Assembly (NCBI GenBank): GCA_032622095.1
Contig: CP136064.1
Coordinates: 247,599,827-247,663,826, forward strand
Origin: Siphonodentalium dalli
Taxonomy: Eukaryota > Mollusca > Scaphopoda > Gadilida > Siphonodentaliidae
DNA: 64,000 nt
Direction: 5' to 3'
Shown here: positions 23,465 to 35,514 of the stretch, piece by piece
How positions within the stretch are numbered: position 1 is the stretch's first letter
Layout of the letters: every line of letters starts with the position of its first letter
Program-made: the position numbers and the translations under genes
The notes under the pieces: model-generated
Told to the model about the DNA's origin: nothing
Database searches by the model: none
What the model saw: only the letters and a program-made list of their open reading frames with translations

Positions 23465-23900
23465 AGCGAATAGCTCAGTTGGTTTGTGGGCCCACATCTG
23501 AGCGGCACCTTCGACGTGGCCGAATCCGATATAGTATCGTTTGGACTTTGTGTCGACATCATGGGCACCACGAATCGATGCCACAATCAGTGCTCTAAGA
23601 GCGATTCCAGAATCTCAGACAAAATTTGAAAAACACATTCTGGGCGAATTGCGTAACTCTGCTCCTCTTGTAATGTCATTATCAGGGATGACATTAGGTT
23701 GGGCACACCGCCGGATCGGGAACCGACACTGAATGGCTGTCCAGTGTGCAACAATCCGCACATCAAAGATCCCTACCCTACTAGTATGGATTCGGCAAAA
23801 TAATCCAGAACAAATTGGGTGGTGGATCTTCTCGATCCCAGTGCGCCTATGGCCACTGGCCAACACTGACCCCTGCACTGAAATCTCTAGATACAATGAT
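23465..23900 (+). repeat. tRNA-headed SINE-like sequence, unit 2
   Basis: Counterpart of 13117-13560 with the same A-box context. The C-P-V-C frame is also present. The CCCGTATGG site just to its right is uninterrupted, making it the empty site of the MULE-like element. Confidence 0.45.
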
Positions 23901-24540
23901 ACATATGTGTATGTACCGGGTACGCTTATTAATTTCCTGATTAAATTTCCACCCGTATGGTTGTCATTTGGCACTGTACGTTTATTTATTTATTGCAATC
24001 AATCTTCAATGGGAGTGAAAAAAAACCCCAGGAACGTGACTGTTGCCATTGGGGAATCAAATTACATCATATAAACTATTTATATTAAAACGAAAACACT
24101 GCGCTTTATATATAGCCACGCGACATGAGTCGCATTACTCGGAAAGTTTCCGAAGAAATCGGACATAAAAATAATGGTATTAAGTTCACGGATGCTGAGA
24201 ATTACCAGGTCGTGGTCATATAATATTAAAAGTCGATCGAGACATTTTCCCTGTACTATGAAACCACTGTGATAGTTAACACAAATTTGTAATTACAAAT
24301 TAATAAATACTATTTGTATTTACAGGTATAAAATTTTTCATAGTATTCACCCCAGATCATAGATCATTAGCCTTGTACAAAATACAAAAAGTGGCTATTG
24401 ATTTTCTGGTTTTAGTTATTGTTGGATTATTCCTCTTTGATGCATGTTTCGTCAAAACAAATTATGTGCAGAAAGACCGTGCACTGACCACGTGACCTTT
24501 GAAATCGTAATATACGATAAACGTCACACGAACTGTATAC

Positions 24541-27500
24541 CTCTTTGCTCTGGTATGCGGTGACGGGAATGAAAGTTGTCTCCGCAAAGGTGAAGGTCTT
24601 TGTTAGCGCTTGTCCGGGACGTTCGTCTGCCATGGCTATATGAAGACGAGGCTTGTATTTCTGCATCGTGTTCACTATGACCTGCAAACAGAAGTTAGGT
24701 TAAACCTTCGTTCACTGAATGGACTCACTTTCAGTTATAGCAGAATACAACGGAATGGTCTAATCATAATTAATTGTGTAAGTACCTTCGGGTCATATGA
24801 GCGAACGACAGACATAGAACCCCATTCATATTTTGCCCCTTCTGCTATTTTGTTAACAATTAGTCTCAAATACTGCATGCATTTACAGATTAATGAGAAT
24901 AAACATATTGAAAATTTAAATAAATTCTTGTGTAGGGATACACAGCTTTACTTTTTAACAGACATCCCTTTAAACGAATCAGTGAGAATAAAATAACTAG
25001 CCATGTGCGAGTATATTCTACTTGACCAAACAATGTGACGCTTGTATAGTTTGAACTTGATTGAAACGACCACTATTTTGTGTCCATTCCACGACACAAA
25101 TAAATATATAGATAACACCGGCATGATGTGTAGTGTGAGGCAATACAAAGTGAATGATTTTATATTATGTCCATACAATTCCAAATACCATGTTGATATT
25201 GTTGAGAATTGAGTTAAAGTTCAATGAAGTTATATAGTTCTTCTAAAACAAAAACCATCATACTTACATTCCCTTGCTGTGATTTCCTGTTATTTGTCAG
25301 TTTGAGTTTGTGGAACATGACAGGCTTACGCATCCAGAATGATCCGGGTGCCGGGGAATCGGGATGTACATAGGTTGTCATGGGAACCGGACTATCGGCG
25401 TTACCGGAAGCTAACCACTCAGAGTCGTAGAACTTGTACCGACAGTCGTCCACGAAAACCACGTCGATCGAGAGGGTGTACTGTTTCGTGGGGTGTAGTC
25501 CCTCAATGGAGTACGACAGTGATGGGAACATCCGTCTGCGAAGAGAAATCGTCATATAAAAATGTGTTGAGTGTGCATAAGACAAAGTGAACTGCGCGAT
25601 TTGAGCTACTTGCGATCACCCTGTTTGTATAGGTACAAAGCGGCGCGGTCTATATTTCTTGTACAGATACCCAAGGGGGTTATGACATATTTATAAAACG
25701 GTTCACACCCCAAGGCAAACACAATTGAGCCACATTATATTCGACGATTACCTATCAATTACCATTCAATTAAAAGTTAATTGAATGGATTGTGGTGTTA
25801 CATATTCCTGCTGAATAATTAGTCAAATGTTCGTTGACAATCGGCTCACTTGGGTCTGCATTATATATCAGCATTGATAAATCATTTCGTGTCCGAATTT
25901 GAGAACGTTTTATACTGATAACGTGTTTCTTGATAAAACAGATTCTTCGTTGTGACAATAAACTGTTTCGGCTGTTTAAGTTATTTTTCGCCTTGTTGTC
26001 ATAATGGAATAATCGTTCAGAACAAATCAAATCAAATCAAATCAAATCAAATTAGTTTATTCTCATTCATCATCATGATATGATATATAGAGATCACAAA
26101 TATACATGTAATACAATATACATAAAAGAGGTATGGCGTTGATACTAACAAATAAGTACATATCTTCTAACGTTTACATATCAGGAATATGGTCATATAG
26201 GGAAGGTTCGTGCTGTTTAAGTTACTCAAAAGAGGGGTTGGAATGGGTTGTGTTGTGTTGGGAGCGGTGAACTCGTCAAGTAGAAGTTCGTCTTATATAA
26301 TCGCTTAATTTATGTAGGACAGTCACTTTGTTGGAGTTTAATAGGAGAACAAAACGGTATGTACTAGGATTCTCGGTCTATGAAACTGGTATATTTCGTC
26401 TACGTAAGGAACTCCAGTAATTACATTCCATTAAGTGGTGATATTCGTCACCTAATGAATTAGTCCTACATAAGTTACAATATCTTTTATTCTTGTCAAT
26501 GTTAAGCCATGATCCTGTTTCTATTGGCAGGCGATGGTTTCTACAGCGATATCTCATTAAAGTAATCACATCGTTTCTTGTTAACTTATATAAGTAAGGT
26601 TCAGTACCAAATTGTTTTTTGTAAATTCTATAGGTCGAACATTTACCAAGTGAATTCACCTTTAATTTCCAATCGTAGATAAATTTTTCAGTTAAGGTTC
26701 GTTTGACTGATTCTTTAACATGCGCTGGTTCGAATTCTTCGGTGCCCTGTATAATCCAATAATAAGATAAACCCGTGATATTCAGTATAGCTTCTATATG
26801 ACTTAACCAGGGGTGACTCCATTCTTTTGAATACTTGCTAAGTAAATAGTAGTAAAGTGTTTGCGTTATCTTAGGTTTGTTCGAATTAATTAATTTTGCC
26901 CAGTAATAAACCATTCTGGTGTCGATTTCAATCTCCAGAGGAATAACACCTGTTTCACCGTATACCATGACGTCTGGAGTACTAGATTTGAGGTTAAAGA
27001 TATATTTTAAATACGTTAATTGCACTTTTTCAAGTTCACGTTTTTCACGATGTCCCCAAATTTCACAAGCGTACAAAAGAATTGGTTTAACAGTCTTTTC
27101 AAACAGGTCTATTTGTAAATTGACCGGTATGTTCATTTCTTTTGACTTATATATAAGTGCATACATAGCACGTTTGGCTTAGCTATTAACTCCTTTTTTC
27201 CAGGCGAGAAATTATTTGTGCTTTTTAGTTGAATCCCTAAATAATTAAAACTATACCTTCTCAATAGCTATCCCGTTTAATTGTAAATTTGATCTTGGTT
27301 TTTTACCAGCACCCAGTACCATGAATTTGTGACATTTACGTTTAACTTCCAGAACGAACAGTACTCCGAAAAATTAGTCAATGCTAATCGCATTTCCTTC
27401 ATAGTTTCAGTCATTATAACAGTATCATCGGCGTATAATAAGATCAATATTCTTAGTAGTTTGCCTATTTCTTTAAATAGGAGACACTGTGCCGTTAGTG

Positions 27501-28977
27501 TTCGGACTCCGAAGTGAAACTATTCCACATTAATTGCATGAAGTTTGTTTGATGAAATATCACCGGCATTCATAACAAAAGACGTAAGCAAACCTGTGTA
27601 TAGTGCCTGTATTTTCCGCGCACATGCATGTATATGAGAACAGTTTGTGAAATTTTCTCAATGTATCATTCTGAAGATCATTATGTGATTATTGTGGATT
27701 ATACATTCGAAACAGGTTTGGATCTCGTTCAGTTTACTTCCAATCGCCCGCCCCTCTCGATAGACAAAAACATATTCAACCAAACGTGTTGGGCCCCAAC
27801 CCATGCAGACCACCCCTATGTCCGCTAATAATGGAATGATCCGTGTTTTAACTTCCCAAGTGACTGGTGCGATCATTATCATGGCGCATTGTTATAATTT
27901 CACACCTACCGGTCCTGTCTTCTTTCAGCTTACTATCCAATTAATGTCAATTTATGTGTGATATTTAGCTCAAGTCTGTATTTTGGCCCCGTTGAAATAC
28001 AGATTCATACAAGAAATATTGTTCATGAATTGGAGCAATTTGATTGGCCGAGGGGTGTATACCGGTTTATAAATCAATATCTTCCGCAAAATGCTGGCGG
28101 ATGCAGTATTGTTCGATCATTATTATAATGTACATTTATGTGATACAGTAAATACGCAAAAAAACACTTTATTTATGTGCCTGAAACTTCGGAAAATTCA
28201 AGAAATCATATGGCAATCACGTTACATTGTTCCCTGGCCCGATTTGCGGTAATAAAGGGACAGTTTTTAACATACTGAATAAAACGAATCAGGTGAATTG
28301 AATCCGACTTGCTTCGCAATGTTCCAGACTTACCTTCCAACTTTGGTGACTATCATTTCCGTCCCAATCTTATCAAACGTCCTCCACATTCCAGCATTAT
28401 GTAGAGACACGGTTACTTCCCTCTGGTGGCTATGGATTGCACTAACATCAACGGGTCGTGTATGTTGGCATTCTGAAATAAGCAAAACAAGCATGAATGA
28501 TGTGAAAATCAACTGGGTAAATAATAAGTACAAAACCGCATGCTCCATTTTATCATTCGCTAAGCATGAATTAGAAAGGTACCCGATTAAGCGTCGACCA
28601 AAAAACAGCTCAGTTATGTGGGATTTGAAAATTTGGCCACACATTATTTCAGTATTTTATGAAGAAATCAAAATGACGACGTCTGAATTAATAGAATAAA
28701 CTAGAACAATAATCCAGCGCCACTTTATGTTTTATATATATTAATTTGGATAGAAGAGACTGGGTAAAACTTTCGGATTTAATTTTAGCAGACAATGAAT
28801 GCAAACTAATGGTACAACATACACAAAGAAGGTGGAAATCTTACCTATTCCTGCAGCTGAATCCTGTGGTAGAATCTCTTGTTTCTTGTACCGACAACCT
28901 TGCGGCTGGTATGTCTGTGGAGGTAAGATCGACGGGATGGCGGAGTCCCAGGTAGCGTAGACACTGTCAGAGAACAT
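24541..28977 (-). pseudogene. T-box transcription factor, copy 3 (exons 5-7 deleted)
   Basis: Exons present on the minus strand: 28977-28845 (ATG at 28977), 28472-28334, 25535-25268 and 24681-24541. All are open and in phase. After exon 4 the donor reads GTATAC, and the sequence passes within a few bases into the 3' flank seen beyond the other copies (compare 24430-24530 with 14940-15060). Exons 5, 6 and 7 are therefore missing, along with the N-P-F-A-K-G-F-R end of the T-box and the whole C-terminal region. Intron 2 carries an insertion of about 2.45 kb (25622-28077) containing a LINE fragment, and the 5' intron carries another (29914-31812). The TATA box and first-exon donor survive, so a truncated transcript is possible. 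Confidence 0.85.
26023..27500 (-). mobile_element. 5'-truncated non-LTR retrotransposon fragment in intron 2 of copy 3
   Basis: The minus strand holds the end of a reverse transcriptase. Y-A-D-D-T is readable near 27430, followed by a frame-shifted Y-S-F-N-Y-L-G-I-Q-L near 27255. An open 262-codon frame (27166-26378) ends with C-N-L-C...H-H-L-M-E-C, the CCHC-like motif typical of LINE ORF2 C-termini. An (AAATC)n tract at 26023-26052, read as (GATTT)n, looks like its 3' tail. Endonuclease and upstream RT are missing. The rest of the insertion (25622-26022 and 27500-28077) is unassigned. Clade not determined. Confidence 0.8.
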
Positions 28978-29913
28978 GGCTCAATTCCTGTAATGAAAAA
29001 GAAGGAACTATAAGTCAATGTAGCATAAATGATCACGATTATATAAATCATGATTCAGTGATACAAAAGTTACATGTACGTTCGAAAACGCGTCGCATGG
29101 TGGTGCGAAATTCTAGCCGCCGTATCAATGGGATGCTAGTTGTAGAATCTAAAAATAAAATCAATTCAACAAGAGCGATTGATGCTAAACTAACATGAAC
29201 CGCCATTAACTAACATGAACCGCCATTAACTAACATGAACCGCCATTCAGTATGACATTTAGTGGTACTTCAGATAAATATGGTCCTCGCTGGTAAAATA
29301 CATTGTTCCTTGAACTTAAGAGTATATTGGGACGTTTTAGACTAGGATTGCAGAGAATCGTGTTTCTTATCTTAAAACATGAAACCCTAAGATTCCAATA
29401 ATATATTGACCTTAACACAATCCACTACCGTAATATCTGGGAATCAAGGATCCAGAGTGATACTAATGCTGACAATTTATTCTAAAAGTTGCGTAGTATG
29501 CAGTTGATTTAAAGAGCGTTTTAATTGTTTACATTGTTCTCGTAATTCTCTTGGTAGATAGTGGATTGCATAAGTGCAATGTCGTATTAGTAAAATACTA
29601 ATACATGTACAATAATGGAGTGCTATGAGTTGGTGCAAACTAAGAACAACATGTCGTGGGACTGTCCCAATGGGACTAAGTCACTAAGGATACACCGCAG
29701 TGCAATTGGACTACATTAAGGTTATATCCATATTAATATATTTGTATGTCGATAAAACTAAAAACGACAAGGAATAAAAGCACGGACAAAGTTGTGGATG
29801 TTGCGAACAATTTCTATGTCGAAAAAGGGGGATAACTCCACTAAAAAAAAGTCCGATCGAGCAGATTCACATGGTACTAAATATCTGTGCCAACAAAATA
29901 CTGAAAATGTAGG

Positions 29914-31812
29914 GAGAGAGAGAGAGATGATGTTTATTCCTCCAACACATGAAGATAATATATACATGAGTGAGTTGCCCCGTCAATGACATGACCAGTG
30001 ATGTACAAACAATAATTATATACAGAAAGAGTGCACATGAATGTTATATGCTATTAATCATACATGGATGTGTCAATTAAGCACAAAATACATATAAATG
30101 TGAGGCAGTCCATGAAAAGAATTTCCTCGTCACATAATTGCGTCATAATTGGGTGACTGGTGCCACCGGCTGCATACGCGAGAAACGCTTCTGGTGTGAG
30201 ATTGTCTAGCAATGTGTATACTTGCACTCCGTGTTTGTTTATAATTTTGTACCAGAAGGCGTTTCTCAGTTCTTGAATGTGAGGGGAGAAGCAGTGAAGT
30301 AACATATGTGACATCAGGTATGAATACGAGGAGTGACAGTGTTTGCACACTGCAGCGTTGTCATATGTAGTTTTGGAAAGGATGTTTGCCATGCAAAGAG
30401 ATTTCGCCAATATTTTGGGTTTTTCTCTAGCGATCAACCAACCTCTCCATACTGAGTTTGGACAAGGCTTTACCGTGCGGAAAAAAGTCAGATGTGCATT
30501 CGTTAAGTTGGCAGCAGCTGTTGCGTTAGGGGTATTAATATTCAAGTTCAAGTTCACGAGCTCCTTCCAGTGGCTTTGCAATGGAAACATTCCGCTATTT
30601 ACAAAGGTAGTGAGATATTGGTATAGATTATACCTATGTAAAATTGGAAATATATCCCTTGCGAAGCCTATCAACGGCCGGTTAAACATGAGATGACCAT
30701 ACACATTGAACAGAAATATTGTTAGTGCTTCAGCATGACCGTTCGGCAAGTTTATGAGCGAACCCATGTATAACAATTTTCTCTTATCTATTTCAACTCG
30801 AAGAGGCGATAGTCCGAGGAGTGATAGGGATAGCTCGGTACTCGTTCTCTTTGGTAGGCCCTGAATAATTTTGACACACATACGATATGACCGTTCGAGA
30901 AGTAGGTAGTGTGCTTCGCTGAGACCGTACCACATTTCACAGCCATACAATGCCTTCGGTATAACAACAAGTTTAAATAAAGTAATAACAGTTGAAGGTG
31001 TGAGGTACTTGGTAACTGGTGACCTGCAAGCAGCGAAAAATGTTCGCCTCATCATTTCGCATGCCCTGTCAATATTCTTTGAGCGATTTGAACGATTATT
31101 TTGGGGAATGCCCAAATGAATAACGGTTTCAGCCTCCTTTAAAGGGTGTGGTCCCAAAAACCATTTTGACACATCAGTTTTTACATTAGAGGTTTTGCCT
31201 GTATTGCTGTCACAAAAGACGACTATTTCACTCTTGACAATCGAATAATCAAATTTCCACAGTTTGCTATATTTGTAACAAGTTTCCAACAGTCTTTTCA
31301 ACCCACCTTCAGAATACGACAGGATGCATACATCATCTGCAGTTGTTGGGCATGAACATGAAAATGTTGTCTATATGAAGCCCTTCTGGTGAGTTGGCAA
31401 GTTCGTTCAGAAGGTCATCGATAAAGACGAGATATAGGAACGGTGATAGCACCTCCCCTTGGCGAGTGCCTTGTTCAATATTAAATATATTAGACAGATG
31501 TCCTTGATATCTCACCATGCTTTTGATATCTGTGTACATAGCTGCAACAACTCTAAGCATACGCCCATCTAAGCCTTTCTGCATTAATTTATATAGCAGG
31601 CCTTGGTGCCATACCCTATCAAATGCCTTTTGTGAGTCTAAGAATGCGGCGTATACTTTAGAGCTGTTGCTGTGTGCATACTGTACACTTTCTTGGAGGA
31701 TGAAAGATGTGACCGTACAACCAACCCCTTTCTGGAAACCAAATTGAAGGCGATTGGGGAAGCCAGCAAACTTATCAGAACAAAGTAGTCTTTCGAGAAG
31801 AATCATTTCAAA
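29914..31812 (-). mobile_element. 5'-truncated non-LTR retrotransposon in 5' intron of copy 3
   Basis: RT fragments on the minus strand: 31806-31333 contains G-F-Q-K-G-V-G-C, A-F-L-D-S-Q-K-A-F-D-R-V-W, and G-T-R-Q-G-E-V-L-S-P-F-L. A one-base shift near 31345 leads to T-A-D-D-V, then an open 415-codon frame (31301-30054) with C-K-H-C...H-M-L-L-H-C near its end. A (TC)n tract, read on the minus strand at 29912-29927, is its apparent 3' tail. Copy 1 (about 10305) is uninterrupted, which defines the insertion. It belongs to a different family from the element at 26-27.5 kb. Confidence 0.8.
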
Positions 31813-32111
31813 TAGCTCGACAAACTTGCGTCCACTGATGGACGGACAGACGGAGGTATAATAATATGGTCATCGCTGACACACGTATTATAAAGAACTG
31901 ACCGCATTTCCCTGAATTTAAAGTAAATTGGAACGTTTTAGAAAATTGGAAGGTTTAGACTAGATTTGCATAGAATCTTGTTTTTGTTTAAACACGAAGA
32001 ATTCTCGTTCATGTAGAAACAATACGTATTTGTTATATGGACTGAACACTACACCAACAAGCTGAGAATAAAGTATTAAAATAGTAATAAAAAGTACTAT
32101 ATGCTACTCAC

Positions 32112-32185
32112 AATTTAACTGTAGCCGAGTCGTTGTGTAAAAAGAGATGAACTGGTTATGATGCGGTATGTTTGGATTATGATTT
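32112..32185 (-). other. Non-coding first exon of copy 3
   Basis: Ends at 32112 before GTGAGT. It joins the acceptor at 28988 across an intron enlarged by the LINE insertion. Confidence 0.45.
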
Positions 32186-32204
32186 ATTCTGACGATAGGT
32201 TTCA

Positions 32205-32214
32205 GTATATATAC
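32205..32214 (-). promoter_or_regulatory. TATA box of copy 3
   Basis: GTATATATAC in the conserved place. It is one half of a head-to-head promoter pair. The opposed psi6 promoter at about 32410-32610 has lost its TATA. Confidence 0.5.
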
Positions 32215-32309
32215 AGATACAGGGATACTCATTGTCACATCTCACTCCATGTGGTATTAATTTTATAGATGCTCGACTAGTTTTCGGAGTTGTTTTCAGA
32301 ACGATACTA

Positions 32310-32456
32310 GTGTGATTAGTTATCAAAACAGCAATCAACAGTTGGGATTCTTATACAAACAACTACTCATCGAGATCCTGTTTTTACACACCCTAAGATT
32401 ATCAGTTTTCATAAGAATCAACCGTTGATTGCTGTTTTCATAACCTATCACACCAG
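32310..32456. promoter_or_regulatory. Inversion axis with opposed promoter arms
   Basis: The left arm (about 32310-32355, GTGTGATTAGTTATC...GATTCTTAT) is repeated in inverse on the right (about 32410-32456, ATAAGAATCAACCG...CCTATCACAC). About 55 bp lie between them. The arms are the conserved upstream promoter block of copy 3 (minus) and psi6 (plus). Each holds a TCACAC/GTGTGA half T-site. Confidence 0.55.
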
Positions 32457-33751
32457 TATGAGGTTATTCGTAAAACAAATACCACGGAATTAAGAAATGA
32501 CAATGAGTATTCCTACACAGGGAACTTCATACAAAAAAATCCACATCATAACCAGATCAGCAAGTTTCAAGAAAGAAAGATGCACATAAATTCACGATCA
32601 ACCAGGTTAAATTGTGAGAACTTTAAATCACTTTTACTTTTGTGCTATATATTTCACCTTAGCAGTAATAATTGTTCGGGGAATACAAAATCTTCATTTC
32701 GACCATATAAGACAATATATTAACACCACATTGTCCAGACTTCTCCTTTTCAAAAATAAAATGATACATACCAATTCTCAAAACTTTCATGCGCTCTCAG
32801 TTAATTCATCCAAATGATTTATTGATTTATTGTTAAATGGGGACTGTACACTAAATCCGGCCATTTGTGGGACTCAAAAATTAAATGGGCCTTTAAATCT
32901 CCTGTATCTCATGTCGCGGCGCTATCAGCTTTACATTGGAGGTGGTGGAAAAACGTGCAAGATGAACTATAGACAGGTCAGGGTGAACCACCGATCCAGC
33001 TGTAATAGCCAGATTGGATCACTGTTGTAAGAGAGGAAACTCTAAATTTCTTGAACATTAAACTTTTGTTTATTTTGTGCAATTTTTATATTGAATATTC
33101 TCTGTAAATAATTATTCCGTGTCTTTCATTAGTTTCAAAATAAATCATAATTAATTGTTTTCAAAGTATTGGTTGAAAGATCATTATAGCATAATTTAGA
33201 GTGACTCCTTTTATCCCAGATGCATGCTGGCTGTGAAAGATGTGTATGCTGGCTATTACAGATCAATCGGTGGTTCAACCAGGCCTGATGAATGTGTCTA
33301 TCACGAAGCCTTGCCCTCCGGAATAAGAACTAGTTACGCTATTGTCGAACTGCTTATGACAACTAGAGCCTAGATCTGTGATGAACATAACCCATTGAAC
33401 TGACTAGTCCACCTCCCCATATAAATGAGCCGTTTGTTAGAAGATTCATTATGATGGTGTCCGAACACAGACTAATGGGACATAAAATAAATTCGAAGTG
33501 AAAATCTTTATTTACATAAGTTTGATACATGTATATGTTTTCTTAAGTGTAGACCGTCGAACGACACATCGACGATTGGCCAATGTTGCTGCCGACCACA
33601 GCCATCAGCGGGAAGTAACTCTGTCACAAAAACGATCCGGCCATTTTACTGCCGACCACAGCCAGTAGAAGGAAGTAACTATGTCTATACATAGACTGTG
33701 GAGAAAGTTTAATCAGATTGGGACGGACATGTTAGTCACCAAAGCTGTGAG

Positions 33752-34217
33752 TTAAAGGTACTCAATCCGATAAAACTCCTCTCAATTACTATTTCAATGG
33801 CTTCGGGGGTCAAAAATATTTGATTCGAGTCGAGGAAGTCACCCATCAAAGCTCAGATTTTGTTAGATATCGGTTTTAGAAATCTATTATTTTTCATTAT
33901 CGGGAATACTTTCTGGCCCAGAACACAGTCAAAATTGCGTTAATATTACCACTTGATTTTAGAGTTATCCATCCTTGTCTGTTTGAATAGTGTTTTGGTG
34001 TACACATCTCGAGCAGATTACGACATCTCGAGAAAATAACAAATTTCAAAATTCAATATCTAATAACTCTGAGCTTTGTTTGATGGGTTCCTCGACTCGA
34101 ATCAAATATTTTTTACCCCCAAAGCCAAAGAAATAGTAATATAGGACCCTCTGATCGGATTGTTGTTGTTGGAATCTGTTGAGATGGGGACCCTCTGATC
34201 GGATTGAGTACCTTTAA
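33752..34217. mobile_element. MITE with perfect 20-bp TIRs
   Basis: TTAAAGGTACTCAATCCGAT at 33752-33771 is exactly inverted at 34198-34217. Longer subterminal inverted similarity continues inward (TCGAGTCGAGGAA and its inverse). It sits at the donor of psi6 exon 2 and has no coding content. Confidence 0.75.
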
Positions 34218-34370
34218 GTAGTCACCCTTACAAAAACTTAGGATTCAATTCGCCGGTAAACAAAACTGTGTATTCATCAAAACAAACCCTGACGAGATGG
34301 CATGGCCACGTAGTTTATTTTATTCGTCACAGATGATATAGATAAAATGCAGAAATAAAGTGTATCTTCC

Positions 34371-34810
34371 CAGGGACGTGGCTAGAGTGTCTGCGTTGGG
34401 TGGGGGAGGGTGTCCCCTTTGAAATTTACAACTGCACCCCGTCCATTGAACCAAACCTAACTCCCACGCTCGCTGAATTTCATCTGCACCCATCCCTTGG
34501 GTTGGAACTTTCCAACTGGTACGTCTAACTTTCCAGATGTTGGAAATTTCGAACCTGAGACACCCTAAGGTTGGACATCTTCCAACTGATGGCAATTTCA
34601 GACCAAAATTAGAAAAATATGCTACTGTTGGTCTAAAAAGCAACATATTCCCCACAGATTGTAAATTGGAACAATGAGAACAATTCCAACCTCTATGTGG
34701 TGTATAATTGCCAACTAATGCTCTTTCAGGCATGACATTTCCAACTGTTGAACAAATTGACCAAACGGGGGGGGGGTAGACACAGCAACCCCGTATCACC
34801 TACGTCCCTG
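34371..34810. mobile_element. hAT-like MITE
   Basis: The ends are CAGGGACGTGGCTAG and, inverted, CAGGGACGTAGGTGA. The CAGGGACGT terminus is typical of hAT-type elements. The expected 8-bp target duplication is not seen (TATCTTCC against TTTCCCTT), so it is old or the edge is slightly off. The long open frame across it is chance. Confidence 0.5.
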
Positions 34811-35122
34811 TTTCCCTTATAAGTCCACGATCATGAATTTGAAATTTTAGTAATGATCGAGAGTTGTTCATATCGTATCTGATAGTCAGATATGAATCTA
34901 TTTGAACATCGTTAGAATGCATAAATATCGATGTACATATAACTTTGCAGCACCGGTCACGCAATTCTCAGATGCATTCGCGTGTATCATGTGGAATTTC
35001 TGTCAATTATTTCATGTCGATCAATGTGTCAATTATCGGCAGTTTCACATACGATAAAGACCGTTTAGATATTCTGTCGCATTAATCATCCCATGACGAG
35101 CTTCCTGAATTTTTATTGAAAA

Positions 35123-35337
35123 CACTGTGCCAATGCGTTCTCTTATATGTGCGACTCTCACATATTGAGCATCGCTATATAAGAGAATACATTGGCTTAA
35201 CAATATTTACGTTGACCTTGTAAGCCAGTGTATTCTCTTTTATATGCGAGGATCACAATGGTAGATTCTGATATATAATGTACTGGCACATGATCTGTAA
35301 TTCTGCACCAGCACAGCCCCACAATGAAAGGGTTTAA
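35123..35337. repeat. Degenerate double-hairpin element
   Basis: Two decayed forms of the CCAATGCATTCTCTTATA hairpin seen at 17344 and 17481, ending near AAAGGGTTTAA. An old relative of the piggyBac-like MITE. Confidence 0.55.
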
Positions 35338-35514
35338 TCGTCTAGTTGGTACCGATGACTCGCTACCTATTCGCAATTAATATTTTAATGTGATTATTTC
35401 TTTTTCAGACGGATGTTCCCTTCACTGACGTGTACACTCGATTAAATGCTTCCACCCCACGACGCAATACACCCTCTCCATCAACGTGGTGTCCGTGGAT
35501 GACTGCCGGTACTA

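Noticed and set aside
26019-26052. Stand-alone AAATC microsatellite
   Set aside because: Its place at the 3' end of the LINE fragment makes it more likely the retrotransposon tail.
33740-34225. Extra regulatory palindromes near psi6 exon 2
   Set aside because: Explained by the terminal and subterminal inverted repeats of the 33752-34217 MITE.
34320-34799. 159-codon minus-strand open frame
   Set aside because: It lies wholly inside the hAT-like MITE, with a G-run and repeated TTCCAACT motifs; the translation has no protein-like pattern.
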